Shown here in pieces: positions 36,801 through 48,300 of a stretch of DNA of 64,000 nucleotides. Below the pieces are notes generated by a model. It saw nothing but the letters and a program-made list of their open reading frames with translations. It did not search any database and was not told where the DNA came from. The first letter of the stretch is position 1, and each line of letters opens with the position of its first letter. The translations under genes and the position numbers were made by a program. This DNA is from Drosophila pseudoobscura (lineage: Eukaryota > Arthropoda > Insecta > Diptera > Drosophilidae): the NCBI RefSeq assembly GCF_009870125.1, contig NC_046679.1, positions 31,186,001 to 31,250,000 of the forward strand, given 5' to 3'.

Positions 36801-39647
36801 GGCATGGACAAACTCCGGGTTGATGCCGCCAAAGCAAATGCGAGCGGTCTTCACTTTGGAGGCGTTGTCCAACTCGAGGAGAAAAGCGGCATTGACATAG
36901 GCATGGGCATTCTGGGCACGAGGCATGATCTAAGGGTAGGAAAAAGGTTGAGATTCAAAGCATTGAAGATAGATCCGTGATAGATCTCACCTTGTAGGAG
37001 TCAAACAGGAAACGATCCTTGGGATAAGCGGGCAGCACAAATCCTCGTATGATCTTGCCCTCCATCGGCGTCTTCAGATAGCTGGCGAGGCTCACAGTTG
37101 CCTGTTTAGCCACCGACTCCTGGACAATCACCTGTGCGTCCAGGGCCTCGAGGACAATGAACACGTCGGAGGGAAACTCCGGGTGCGCATGCTTGATAGC
37201 CAGATTGCCCGCCAAGGTGCCGGCCTGGGTTAATGCAAAGCAAATTGATGGAAAACAGCATTAGAGTCGAATTAGATGACCCATGCCGATGCCCATGATA
37301 AGATAATTCGAGAAGTTGGAGAACCAACTTACACCTTATCAGGCAGATAACATGAAAATTGTCGACTTACATTGCGCACGGGAACGTTGGCGATCCAATC
37401 GAGATGTTGCCACACCTGCGACAAGTATTCGAAGCCACGGGTCTTCTCCAGCTGGCGGCAAATGTCCATGGTTTCTGTGAGGCTCAGGTTTCCCCCAAGC
37501 GTAAGGGAAGAGGAATCAACAGCCAGCTTGTGTCCCTTGAGGTCTGCCAAGGCCCCGACATCGATGAACGCCTTTATGTCCGCACTGCGCCTGTACACCC
37601 CGTGAGCCGTGTTGCCGGCCACCAGCATGACGGGCAGCTTCTCTTTGACAGCGCTCTGCAGGACCTCAAATAGCTGGCTCAGGCTCTCCGGCCAGCTCCA
37701 GCGGCTGCCGTCCAGGTAGACCTGACTGCCCTTGGGCGACTGCTTCTTGCAGGTGCCAGCGCATAGCTCGCCCGTCTTGGGACACTGCTTTGTGCCCAGA
37801 TCCTCGATGTCCGCACACTCCGCGGGCACCGCAATGTCGCTGTCTACCGCAAAGGACTTCATGGCATCCAGGATGGGGCGGTATCCAGTGCAGCGACAGA
37901 TGTTGCCTCCGAATGAGTTCTCCACCTCCGCCATGGTCACGCGACCGCCCTTCGACTTGAGCAGCCCGTACATGTTCATCACGATTCCCGGCGAGCAGTA
38001 GCCGCACTGGGTGCCGTTCATCTTGGCCAGCCGCTCCTGGATGGCGTGGTAGCCCACCCGCTTGTTGCCCAGACCCTCCGTTGTGGTCACCTCCAGTCCC
38101 AGGCAGGTGTTCAGCATCGTGAGGCACGAGTTTACGCCCCAAGTGCGCACCTCCCCCGTTTCCGGGTGGATGCCGGTCAGCGTACACACGCAGACACCGC
38201 ATCCGCCTTCCTGGCACATGAACTTTGTGCCCGTCAGACCGGCATTCTCTCGAATGAAGGTGTTGAGCGAGATGTCTGCAGGCAGGGCAGCCAGATTAAC
38301 TGCAGGAGAGAAAATATTGCATCAGGTTTTGTTTATCTAATCTACAGTTATAAACCGCTCCAACATGCCAAACATTTCTTAAATTAGGTGCACATTTAAA
38401 CGAGAAACTATATACTCAAAGTGGATCTCGAAGTGATATGGGACCATGGGTATCAAATATGTTTAGCTCACTAGCTGTATGCTCAAGCCATGTAATTATT
38501 AAACAACGAAGGGGAACGTTGTTGTGAGTTGCTGCGGACACCGCAACTCTACATATATACCCGATACTATGTTAGTATGGCTCTCCTCCGGCAGACGCCG
38601 CTAATATTGAACGACACGACAAAGAGTGCGTGCGAGAGATACAAAAAATCAGTCTGAGCGTGACGTCGGGCGCTGCGTAGCCACTGCAAATTGATTTGTT
38701 TCCTTTTGGCTATAAAAATTATCTGATCTGATCCAGATTCAGCAATCTGATAGATATGGTCGTTATCTATGATTCTGCGTTTTTAGTTTTCTCGAATCTG
38801 CAATATTGTGGATGCAACAGATTTTTGTCCTTTGTGTGGGCGGAAGGGGGTGTGGCGAAATTTTGACACAACACGGTCAAGGTCCGATATCTCAGGAGTG
38901 TGGATACCAAATTTGGTTGCTCTGGCTCTTATAGGTTCTAAGATCTTTGAACTCATATTTTGCAATTGGCAAAACCGACCATGAAACCTGTGTGTTAGAG
39001 AGAGACAGAGCGTGAAAGAATGAAATTGTTTTCTTGATTTTGGCTATAATAATTATACGATCTGGTTCAGATTTTGAACTTTAGAAGATATAGTCATCCT
39101 CTACGATTTTGCGTTATTTTGGTTTTATCGGATCCTTAAAAATGTGTATGCCACAGATTTTCGTCCTTTGTGGGGGCGGAAGTGGGCGGGGCGAAGTTTT
39201 GAAATATTTTTGTAGCAGTGACATATCACAGAAGTCTGGATCCGAAACATCGTTACTCTAGCTCTTATAGTCTTTGAGCACTAGGAGCTGAAGGGGACGG
39301 ACAGACGGACGGACGGACAGACAGACAGGGCTCAATCGACTCGGCTATTGATGCTGATCAAGAATATATATACTTTATAGGGTCGGAAACGATTCCTTCT
39401 GGACGTTACACACATCCACTTTTACCACAAATCTAATATACCCCAATACTCATTTTGAGTATCGGGTATAAAAATCGGTTCACTCTATTGTATATCAAAC
39501 TTTTCATTCATCTTGTTAAGAACACGTCAGTGCGTAGAGTTCCCATTGCTAAAGCTCTTAAAATTTTGTAAGCAATTAATCAACAAATTAACTGCCCACA
39601 TACTCACCTTCATATCTGGTGCCGTTGATTGTAATGCTGTGCACCAT
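33891..39647 (-). CDS. AOX: Aldehyde oxidase, tandem copy 1
   Basis: Six exons, 39608-39647, 37371-38299, 36991-37224, 35117-36929, 34134-34754 and 33891-34072, join in frame to 1,272 aa. This homodimeric molybdo-flavoenzyme oxidises aldehydes and N-heterocycles to acids or lactams with O2, releasing H2O2. [2Fe-2S] cluster ligands are C42/C47/C50/C72 and C112/C115/C148/C150. The FAD domain spans about 230-500 (V-A-G-N-T-A-H-G; N-V-P-V-R-N). The Mo domain follows, with G-G-G-Y-G-G-K-A at about 776-783, M-G-Q-G at 1003-1006 and the catalytic Glu in A-T-G-E-P (E1216). The positions matching the two purine-binding residues of XDH (bovine E802, R880) are Ala783 and His859, so it is AO-type. Intron 1 (1.3 kb) holds a Helitron-like element, and intron 4 (362 bp) holds foreign coding-like DNA. 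The intron 5 donor is the unusual GTGCGT. The exact AOX1-4 orthology was not resolved. Confidence 0.93.
34930..35100 (-). other. Exon-like foreign fragment in AOX copy 1 intron 4
   Basis: This intron is 362 bp against 60 bp in copy 3. The extra DNA translates on the minus strand into two coding-looking stretches separated by two adjacent stop codons. The second (residues such as D-N-E-D-T-I-Y-Q-A-E-I-H-V-F-E-V) is followed by a consensus splice donor (GTGAGTAC). It looks like a fragment of another gene including an exon end. The donor gene was not identified. The same sequence is in copy 2 at about 42136-42306. Confidence 0.45.
38515..39473. mobile_element. DINE-1/mini-me type non-autonomous Helitron in AOX copy 1 intron 1
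   Basis: Subterminal inverted 12-mers occur at 38557-38568 (ATACCCGATACT) and 39458-39469 (AGTATCGGGTAT). A hairpin lies just before the right end (about 39438-39470), followed by an A-rich tail. A GACG/GACA tetranucleotide tract (about 39297-39328) is followed by TATATATA and GGGTCGGAAACG, the combination known from mini-me/DINE-1 elements. Two diverged internal repeats are present (about 38709-38960 and 39042-39290). It has no coding capacity. Boundaries are approximate. I recognise this family as abundant in the obscura group. Confidence 0.8.
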
Positions 39648-39785
39648 TATCTGTGTTTTATATAATCACTTGAAAGGGGCCACGATTGTTGTCTTGAAAC
39701 AAATTGAAGTCTTTCTCGAGTTTAATTGCCGTTCGCTGTTTTCGAAGAAAGTTGCGTGTGTTGTCCACGCTAATCTCCGGTCAAC

Positions 39786-39819
39786 TGTGGGTTAATGTGG
39801 CTGGAATCGAGCTTTTATT
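39786..39819 (-). promoter_or_regulatory. Predicted core promoter of AOX copy 1
   Basis: A TATA-like AATAAAAG (39812-39819, minus strand) lies 33 bp before an initiator-like CACAGTTG (+1 at 39786). The same spacing is found upstream of copy 3 (53271 and 53238) despite sequence divergence, which supports it. A GATA-factor core (plus-strand TTATCAGC, 40061-40068) lies about 275 bp upstream and also recurs upstream of copy 3 (near 53449). Confidence 0.45.
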
Positions 39820-41096
39820 GCCGAGCCCCAAAACGTTCTCGCGATCCAAAGTTTAACTTGCTCCCGCAGTGACACTGGCTAACTACTATTTGATCGAGAG
39901 GAGAGCTCTCGTGTGGGTCTCTCTAAATTCTACAATACATACATACATATATGTACCTAGATTTATAATGAATCGTTATCGCACGATCTCTCATCCACTC
40001 TCTCTCTCTCATTATCCAAGTATATATTTACTCTCTCTTTACGGGCAAACTTATAAATCATTATCAGCTGTTGGCTTAGCAGTTTTTGTTTTGCTCGGGA
40101 TTCTAAACAAAATGCAGAATACTTCTAAAATACCTGAAAGCGTCGAGAGCTTTAGATTTACAATGTATGCAATGATTCAGGTATTTAATTGGCAGCGTAG
40201 AAATCCATAACGCCCTGGAACTGGCAGGCAGCCAAGGTAGGCAACTGGAAGATAGCTCCCAAACGCACAGGAGAGGAATGAATTCTTAGGCAAGAATAGA
40301 TGACTTTTTTGGATGTCATCGATTCCTTTAGGACTTTGTCATGACGTGTCATGACTTTGATTTTGACCCTTTCACACGCTTACTCATTCTCTCTCTTTTT
40401 CTCTCTCACACAAGAGATATGATATAACGGCTGGTGTTGGTGTGAGAAAAGTAAGTGACAGATGTAGCGAAATAAAAAATGGAAACATAAACTATTTTAA
40501 AATTCTTTAGGTGTAAAACTAAAACTAAAACGAAACTAAGTGTAAGAATGAAAATTAGAATAAGAAATTAGCGGTGGTGGTTCTCTCCTTTTCTATGTTT
40601 TCAAATGTCCAAATGTTTACATGTTATAGCCGTATGACATTAGACTTTGCTAACTAGCTGCGATTGCGTGCTTGCACCAGGTCCATTGGCGCAGTGTCCA
40701 GCATTGAAGAGTTTGAGGCGTCGAATGTATCTTACCAGAGCTATGGCTGAGGTGTTAAGCATTAAAAAAAGACCCAAGGAAAATGCAAATTCTGCAGAGC
40801 GTGGGGTCACCACTTGGCAAACACTCCATGCCATTCCATTGTCGACCCAGGCCGGCGGCGTTCTTCGGGCGTTCGCAATGAATGTCATTTGGATTAAGCG
40901 TTGGATATGTTTTTAATTTATTGTGCATACAATACAAGGTCTGCTCCTCTAGGTTAAGTGGGGTATATGTATAGGGGATTTTCGTGGCATGCTTATCGAA
41001 GCATTCCCATCGCTTCCGCAGGCCACGTGCCGCGTCTCACGCTCCGTCCGCCGAGGAGGAGATCTCCTGGCTCTACTTTTTCTCTTCCTCAACCAC
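39820..41096. other. Spacer between AOX copies 1 and 2
   Basis: Upstream region of copy 1 and 3' flank of copy 2. The copy 2 poly(A) signal is at 40917-40922. The stretch 40741-41096 is homologous to the 3' flank of copy 1 (33535-33890). The whole spacer recurs identically at 47024-48300. No separate gene is seen. Confidence 0.7.
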
Positions 41097-44000
41097 TTAG
41101 TTCAGCTTGAACTGGCTGGGCTCGGTGCCGGCATGAAGAACCAGAAACTCGGGCGTCATTGGGGCATTGAGGGTGACCCATGCCTTGGGCACGCCGGCAT
41201 CATCGCGGGCCGATTGCAGGGCTTGCTGCAGGGCAAAGGCCACCGCTATTGACAAGCAGATGGCGGGTTCACCGGTAGCTGAAAAACGAGAAATTTTACT
41301 TACTGGTATTTCAAAAGGAACATGTGCTTATAAGCTCACCTTTTGATCTCATAAAGCCTGCTTTGTTGGGGCTCTTAGGCAGCAGCTCAATGCGAAGATC
41401 CACGGGAATGTCCTTGGCGCCCGGAGGCTTGTACGTCCAGGTGCGGTTCGTGAGGCATTCGCCAGTCTGATTGTCCACTACAATCTGCTCGCTAGTCCAG
41501 TAGCCAAGGCCCATCATGAAGGCGCCTTCGATCTGGCCGATGTCCACATTGGGATTCAGACTCTCGCCCGTGTCCTCCAGGAGATCCACCCGGTTGACCA
41601 GATAGTTGCCCGTGAGCACATCAAACTCCACCTCCGTTAGACAGAGCCCGCAAACCGAGTACGGGTCCATGTCACCCTGCTTGCACTGGTCGCTGGCAAT
41701 GAGATTGATCTTCCTGTTATATGCCTCGTTGATCAATTGCTGCCAGTCGGAGGGCTTCAGTTCCTCCTTGACCGCCTCCAGGCGAGAATTTAACGTCGCG
41801 CAGGCCTTGCGCACGGCATAGCAGAGGGACTCACTGCCCACGGAGCCCCCGGTACCCATTGCGTTGGCTCCATTGATGGTTTCGCTGGCTTCAATGCGCA
41901 CCATTTGCATGGGAATGCCCAGAGAATGGGCCACCACTTGGGATATCTTGGTATTCATGCCTAGAATAAATTAAATTTGAGTTAAGGAACCGTTTGAGCG
42001 ATTTGTTTTTATTGTCTTGTGGCACTATAACCACGTGGAAGAATACATAGAATATCTACTAATTTATATTTCATGAAGTGATATCTTAGGTGACAGTACG
42101 CTATAAGATATCCCTGTCCGAGAACACAAATGGGTAGGTACTCACGAGCGCCCACTTCAAAAACATGAATCTCGGCCTGATAGATGGTATCCTCATTGTC
42201 CAGTTTGGACCCATCCGACTACTAGATCTGAGAGCCAGCAGGTGCTCCGAGAGCATGCGTGTTCCAATCCCTACGACTTTCAATTTGAACAGTGCGATTT
42301 TGATCGTCGCATAATCACTCACCTTGCCCCATTTCGATGCCTCCGTGGGAAACAACCACAGTGCCATCGCTGTGATAAATGGCTACCGTCGCGGGGTACT
42401 GTCCAAAGTAGCCCATCTGGTACTCCATTATAGCCAGACCCAATCCTCGTTTGCGCCACCGATTCTCTTTGTTGTAGGCAATAATCTCTGAGCGACGGTC
42501 CTTATAAAGGGTGCTCTTTAGGAATCCAGGCATCATTTCTGCCATTTTGTGGTTGGGCAAAATATTGGCATATCGCACATCCGCGGGATCCTGCCCCGTC
42601 TCGAAGGCGATGTGCTCGATGATATTTTCTATCATGGCAATGCCCTCCAATGACCCAGGAGCACGACACGGAGTGTTGCTGGGGGCGTCCGTGTAGACCA
42701 GGAAGCCATCCAACTTGTAGTTATCGCTGAATTCGTAGCAGTTTTTAGACACCGCCACTCCATGGCCCATATGGGACTCGTTCGATAGGTAGCCGGCATC
42801 CTCGAAGAAGCGACTGACGATACCCACGATCTTGCCCGACTTCTGAACGAAGAAGTCGTAGTCACAGTGGAACGCCCAGCGCTTTCCCAGGGTGCTCATA
42901 ATGGACTCCAGAGACTGGACCAGGCGCACGGGACGATTCAGTTTGTTGGCAGCAACAGCAGCGGCCGCAGCGGCAAGGTTGCAGCGTGTGGCCTTGCCTC
43001 CGTATCCGCCTCCAATGCGGCGAGTCTTAACCTGCACCTCGTTAGCCTTGAGCTTGAGTATATTGGCGATGATGTCCTGCGACAGATCCATCCACTGGGT
43101 GGCTACATACACCTGCATGCCACCCTCGAAGGGCACTGCTACCGTGGTTTGAGGCTCCATGAAGTAGTGGTACTGCAGGCCCAAGTCCAGCTGACCGGAG
43201 GAACTCAGATCGAAGTGCTCCCCCTCCAGGTCGAGAGTGTCCAGCGTTGACCTGTACCTATGCTCGATACGGTCGCTGGATGAGGCTCCTACCTTGTTCA
43301 GCACATCCTTCAGGGTGGGAAGCACTTCCTTGGCGCCTCCTTCGTAGCTCAGCTTTACCAATCCTGCAGCGCGCTGAGCCAGGGCGTTGGTATTGGCGAC
43401 GATTATGCCGACGGGCTGGTCATAGAATTTAATCTCGCCAGTGGCGAATATCTCCTCGTCTTGGGCAAAAAACATAGGCTCGCGTGTCTTAGGACCAAGG
43501 TAATTAGGTCCAGGTATGTTCTTGGCATCCAAATAGGCCACCACGCCCGGCAGAGCTAGCGCTGGCTGAGGATCCACCTTCGTGACCTTCGCACCCACTT
43601 TTTTAGCGTGAACGAAAGCCGCCCATAGCTGACTCGGCTGCGTGGGAAGATCGTTAGCGAAGGTTGCTTCGCCGGAGCACTGGATGAGACCCTCGTGCTT
43701 CTCCGTGGCCTTGGTCACCGGATAGTGTTCCTGGAAGGTCTCAAAGTTCTGCTTTCCACTCGACACCGGGCGCTGCAGCAAGGATCCGCCCAGAGCGAAG
43801 CGACTGCCCACTCCCTGTTTCCTCTGGGTGGCGGTCTTCAGCAGGAACTTGTAGAAGAGTCCGCAGGCAAGCTTGCGTCGGTACACGGGTGAGGCATCGG
43901 GCATCACCGCGTCGGGTTGCAGAAGAGTCGATAATTGTCCAAAGGCCTTCTCCACCAGTTCATTTTCATAGGGATTGCGTCCCAAAAGCAGTTTTTCAAT

Positions 44001-46851
44001 GGCAGTGGCATGGACAAACTCCGGGTTGATGCCGCCAAAGCAAATGCGAGCGGTCTTCACTTTGGAGGCGTTGTCCAACTCGAGGAGAAAAGCGGCATTG
44101 ACATAGGCATGGGCATTCTGGGCACGAGGCATGATCTAAGGGTAGGAAAAAGGTTGAGATTCAAAGCATTGAAGATAGATCCGTGATAGATCTCACCTTG
44201 TAGGAGTCAAACAGGAAACGATCCTTGGGATAAGCGGGCAGCACAAATCCTCGTATGATCTTGCCCTCCATCGGCGTCTTCAGATAGCTGGCGAGGCTCA
44301 CAGTTGCCTGTTTAGCCACCGACTCCTGGACAATCACCTGTGCGTCCAGGGCCTCGAGGACAATGAACACGTCGGAGGGAAACTCCGGGTGCGCATGCTT
44401 GATAGCCAGATTGCCCGCCAAGGTGCCGGCCTGGGTTAATGCAAAGCAAATTGATGGAAAACAGCATTAGAGTCGAATTAGATGACCCATGCCGATGCCC
44501 ATGATAAGATAATTCGAGAAGTTGGAGAACCAACTTACACCTTATCAGGCAGATAACATGAAAATTGTCGACTTACATTGCGCACGGGAACGTTGGCGAT
44601 CCAATCGAGATGTTGCCACACCTGCGACAAGTATTCGAAGCCACGGGTCTTCTCCAGCTGGCGGCAAATGTCCATGGTTTCTGTGAGGCTCAGGTTTCCC
44701 CCAAGCGTAAGGGAAGAGGAATCAACAGCCAGCTTGTGTCCCTTGAGGTCTGCCAAGGCCCCGACATCGATGAACGCCTTTATGTCCGCACTGCGCCTGT
44801 ACACCCCGTGAGCCGTGTTGCCGGCCACCAGCATGACGGGCAGCTTCTCTTTGACAGCGCTCTGCAGGACCTCAAATAGCTGGCTCAGGCTCTCCGGCCA
44901 GCTCCAGCGGCTGCCGTCCAGGTAGACCTGACTGCCCTTGGGCGACTGCTTCTTGCAGGTGCCAGCGCATAGCTCGCCCGTCTTGGGACACTGCTTTGTG
45001 CCCAGATCCTCGATGTCCGCACACTCCGCGGGCACCGCAATGTCGCTGTCTACCGCAAAGGACTTCATGGCATCCAGGATGGGGCGGTATCCAGTGCAGC
45101 GACAGATGTTGCCTCCGAATGAGTTCTCCACCTCCGCCATGGTCACGCGACCGCCCTTCGACTTGAGCAGCCCGTACATGTTCATCACGATTCCCGGCGA
45201 GCAGTAGCCGCACTGGGTGCCGTTCATCTTGGCCAGCCGCTCCTGGATGGCGTGGTAGCCCACCCGCTTGTTGCCCAGACCCTCCGTTGTGGTCACCTCC
45301 AGTCCCAGGCAGGTGTTCAGCATCGTGAGGCACGAGTTTACGCCCCAAGTGCGCACCTCCCCCGTTTCCGGGTGGATGCCGGTCAGCGTACACACGCAGA
45401 CACCGCATCCGCCTTCCTGGCACATGAACTTTGTGCCCGTCAGACCGGCATTCTCTCGAATGAAGGTGTTGAGCGAGATGTCTGCAGGCAGGGCAGCCAG
45501 ATTAACTGCAGGAGAGAAAATATTGCATCAGGTTTTGTTTATCTAATCTACAGTTATAAACCGCTCCAACATGCCAAACATTTCTTAAATTAGGTGCACA
45601 TTTAAACGAGAAACTATACTCAAAGTGGATCTCGAAGTGATATGGGACCATGGGTATCAAATATGTTTAGCTCACTAGCTGTATGCTCAAGCCATGTAAT
45701 TATTAAACAACGAAGGGGAACGTTGTTGTGAGTTGCTGCGGACACCGCAACTCTACATATATACCCGATACTATGTTAGTATGGCTCTCCTCCGGCAGAC
45801 GCCGCTAATATTGAACGACACGACAAAGAGTGCGTGCGAGAGATACAAAAAATCAGTCTGAGCGTGACGTCGGGCGCTGCGTAGCCACTGCAAATTGATT
45901 TGTTTCCTTTTGGCTATAAAAATTATCTGATCTGATCCAGATTCAGCAATCTGATAGATATGGTCGTTATCTATGATTCTGCGTTTTTAGTTTTCTCGAA
46001 TCTGCAATATTGTGGATGCAACAGATTTTTGTCCTTTGTGTGGGCGGAAGGGGGTGTGGCGAAATTTTGACACAACACGGTCAAGGTCCGATATCTCAGG
46101 AGTGTGGATACCAAATTTGGTTGCTCTGGCTCTTATAGGTTCTAAGATCTTTGAACTCATATTTTGCAATTGGCAAAACCGACCATGAAACCTGTGTGTT
46201 AGAGAGAGACAGAGCGTGAAAGAATGAAATTGTTTTCTTGATTTTGGCTATAATAATTATACGATCTGGTTCAGATTTTGAACTTTAGAAGATATAGTCA
46301 TCCTCTACGATTTTGCGTTATTTTGGTTTTATCGGATCCTTAAAAATGTGTATGCCACAGATTTTCGTCCTTTGTGGGGGCGGAAGTGGGCGGGGCGAAG
46401 TTTTGAAATATTTTTGTAGCAGTGACATATCACAGAAGTCTGGATCCGAAACATCGTTACTCTAGCTCTTATAGTCTTTGAGCACTAGGAGCTGAAGGGG
46501 ACGGACAGACGGACGGACGGACAGACAGACAGGGCTCAATCGACTCGGCTATTGATGCTGATCAAGAATATATATACTTTATAGGGTCGGAAACGATTCC
46601 TTCTGGACGTTACACACATCCACTTTTACCACAAATCTAATATACCCCAATACTCATTTTGAGTATCGGGTATAAAAATCGGTTCACTCTATTGTATATC
46701 AAACTTTTCATTCATCTTGTTAAGAACACGTCAGTGCGTAGAGTTCCCATTGCTAAAGCTCTTAAAATTTTGTAAGCAATTAATCAACAAATTAACTGCC
46801 CACATACTCACCTTCATATCTGGTGCCGTTGATTGTAATGCTGTGCACCAT
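41097..46851 (-). CDS. AOX: Aldehyde oxidase, tandem copy 2 (chimera of copies 1 and 3)
   Basis: Exons 46812-46851, 44577-45505, 44197-44430, 42323-44135, 41340-41960 and 41097-41278 join in frame to 1,272 aa. All Fe-S cysteines, FAD motifs, M-G-Q-G and the catalytic Glu (A-T-G-E-P) are present, with the AO-type Ala and His at the XDH purine-binding positions, so it should be an active aldehyde oxidase. Up to about residue 1090 the sequence equals copy 1. From there to the C-terminus, including intron 5 (donor GTGAGC) and the 3' flank, it equals copy 3. The switch lies within 41705-41714. Intron 1 carries the Helitron-like element and intron 4 the foreign fragment, as in copy 1. Its promoter is a duplicate of that of copy 1, so expression is expected to be the same unless flanking context matters. 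Confidence 0.92.
45719..46677. mobile_element. DINE-1/mini-me type Helitron in AOX copy 2 intron 1
   Basis: Same element as in copy 1 at the equivalent place (subterminal 12-mers at 45761-45772 and 46662-46673). It was carried along by the 7.2-kb duplication rather than inserted independently. Confidence 0.8.
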
Positions 46852-46989
46852 TATCTGTGTTTTATATAATCACTTGAAAGGGGCCACGATTGTTGTCTTG
46901 AAACAAATTGAAGTCTTTCTCGAGTTTAATTGCCGTTCGCTGTTTTCGAAGAAAGTTGCGTGTGTTGTCCACGCTAATCTCCGGTCAAC

Positions 46990-47023
46990 TGTGGGTTAAT
47001 GTGGCTGGAATCGAGCTTTTATT
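46990..47023 (-). promoter_or_regulatory. Predicted core promoter of AOX copy 2
   Basis: Identical to the copy 1 promoter: TATA-like AATAAAAG at 47016-47023 and an initiator-like site with +1 at 46990. Confidence 0.45.
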
Positions 47024-48300
47024 GCCGAGCCCCAAAACGTTCTCGCGATCCAAAGTTTAACTTGCTCCCGCAGTGACACTGGCTAACTACTATTTGATCG
47101 AGAGGAGAGCTCTCGTGTGGGTCTCTCTAAATTCTACAATACATACATACATATATGTACCTAGATTTATAATGAATCGTTATCGCACGATCTCTCATCC
47201 ACTCTCTCTCTCTCATTATCCAAGTATATATTTACTCTCTCTTTACGGGCAAACTTATAAATCATTATCAGCTGTTGGCTTAGCAGTTTTTGTTTTGCTC
47301 GGGATTCTAAACAAAATGCAGAATACTTCTAAAATACCTGAAAGCGTCGAGAGCTTTAGATTTACAATGTATGCAATGATTCAGGTATTTAATTGGCAGC
47401 GTAGAAATCCATAACGCCCTGGAACTGGCAGGCAGCCAAGGTAGGCAACTGGAAGATAGCTCCCAAACGCACAGGAGAGGAATGAATTCTTAGGCAAGAA
47501 TAGATGACTTTTTTGGATGTCATCGATTCCTTTAGGACTTTGTCATGACGTGTCATGACTTTGATTTTGACCCTTTCACACGCTTACTCATTCTCTCTCT
47601 TTTTCTCTCTCACACAAGAGATATGATATAACGGCTGGTGTTGGTGTGAGAAAAGTAAGTGACAGATGTAGCGAAATAAAAAATGGAAACATAAACTATT
47701 TTAAAATTCTTTAGGTGTAAAACTAAAACTAAAACGAAACTAAGTGTAAGAATGAAAATTAGAATAAGAAATTAGCGGTGGTGGTTCTCTCCTTTTCTAT
47801 GTTTTCAAATGTCCAAATGTTTACATGTTATAGCCGTATGACATTAGACTTTGCTAACTAGCTGCGATTGCGTGCTTGCACCAGGTCCATTGGCGCAGTG
47901 TCCAGCATTGAAGAGTTTGAGGCGTCGAATGTATCTTACCAGAGCTATGGCTGAGGTGTTAAGCATTAAAAAAAGACCCAAGGAAAATGCAAATTCTGCA
48001 GAGCGTGGGGTCACCACTTGGCAAACACTCCATGCCATTCCATTGTCGACCCAGGCCGGCGGCGTTCTTCGGGCGTTCGCAATGAATGTCATTTGGATTA
48101 AGCGTTGGATATGTTTTTAATTTATTGTGCATACAATACAAGGTCTGCTCCTCTAGGTTAAGTGGGGTATATGTATAGGGGATTTTCGTGGCATGCTTAT
48201 CGAAGCATTCCCATCGCTTCCGCAGGCCACGTGCCGCGTCTCACGCTCCGTCCGCCGAGGAGGAGATCTCCTGGCTCTACTTTTTCTCTTCCTCAACCAC
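47024..48300. other. Spacer between AOX copies 2 and 3
   Basis: Duplicate of 39820-41096. Contains the upstream region of copy 2 and the 3' flank of copy 3 (poly(A) signal 48121-48126). Confidence 0.7.

Larger units (their letters stand above)
34503..41708. repeat. Tandem repeat unit 1 (7.2 kb)
   Basis: Matches 41709-48912 in tandem. Every open frame compared in both strands is identical. The one difference I found is a TA-dinucleotide deletion in the second unit (near 45617; first unit near 38411). The unit runs from inside exon 5 of AOX copy 1 to inside exon 5 of copy 2. It holds exons 1-4 of copy 1, the intergenic spacer, and the last part of copy 2. Confidence 0.85.

Noticed and set aside
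37329-37371. Second good donor (GTAAGTTGG) 38 nt past the chosen end of AOX exon 2
   Set aside because: Using it would shift the frame and break the conserved N-V-P-V-R-N/A-G-T-L-A-G-N junction. The upstream GTAAGTCG donor fits all five genes.
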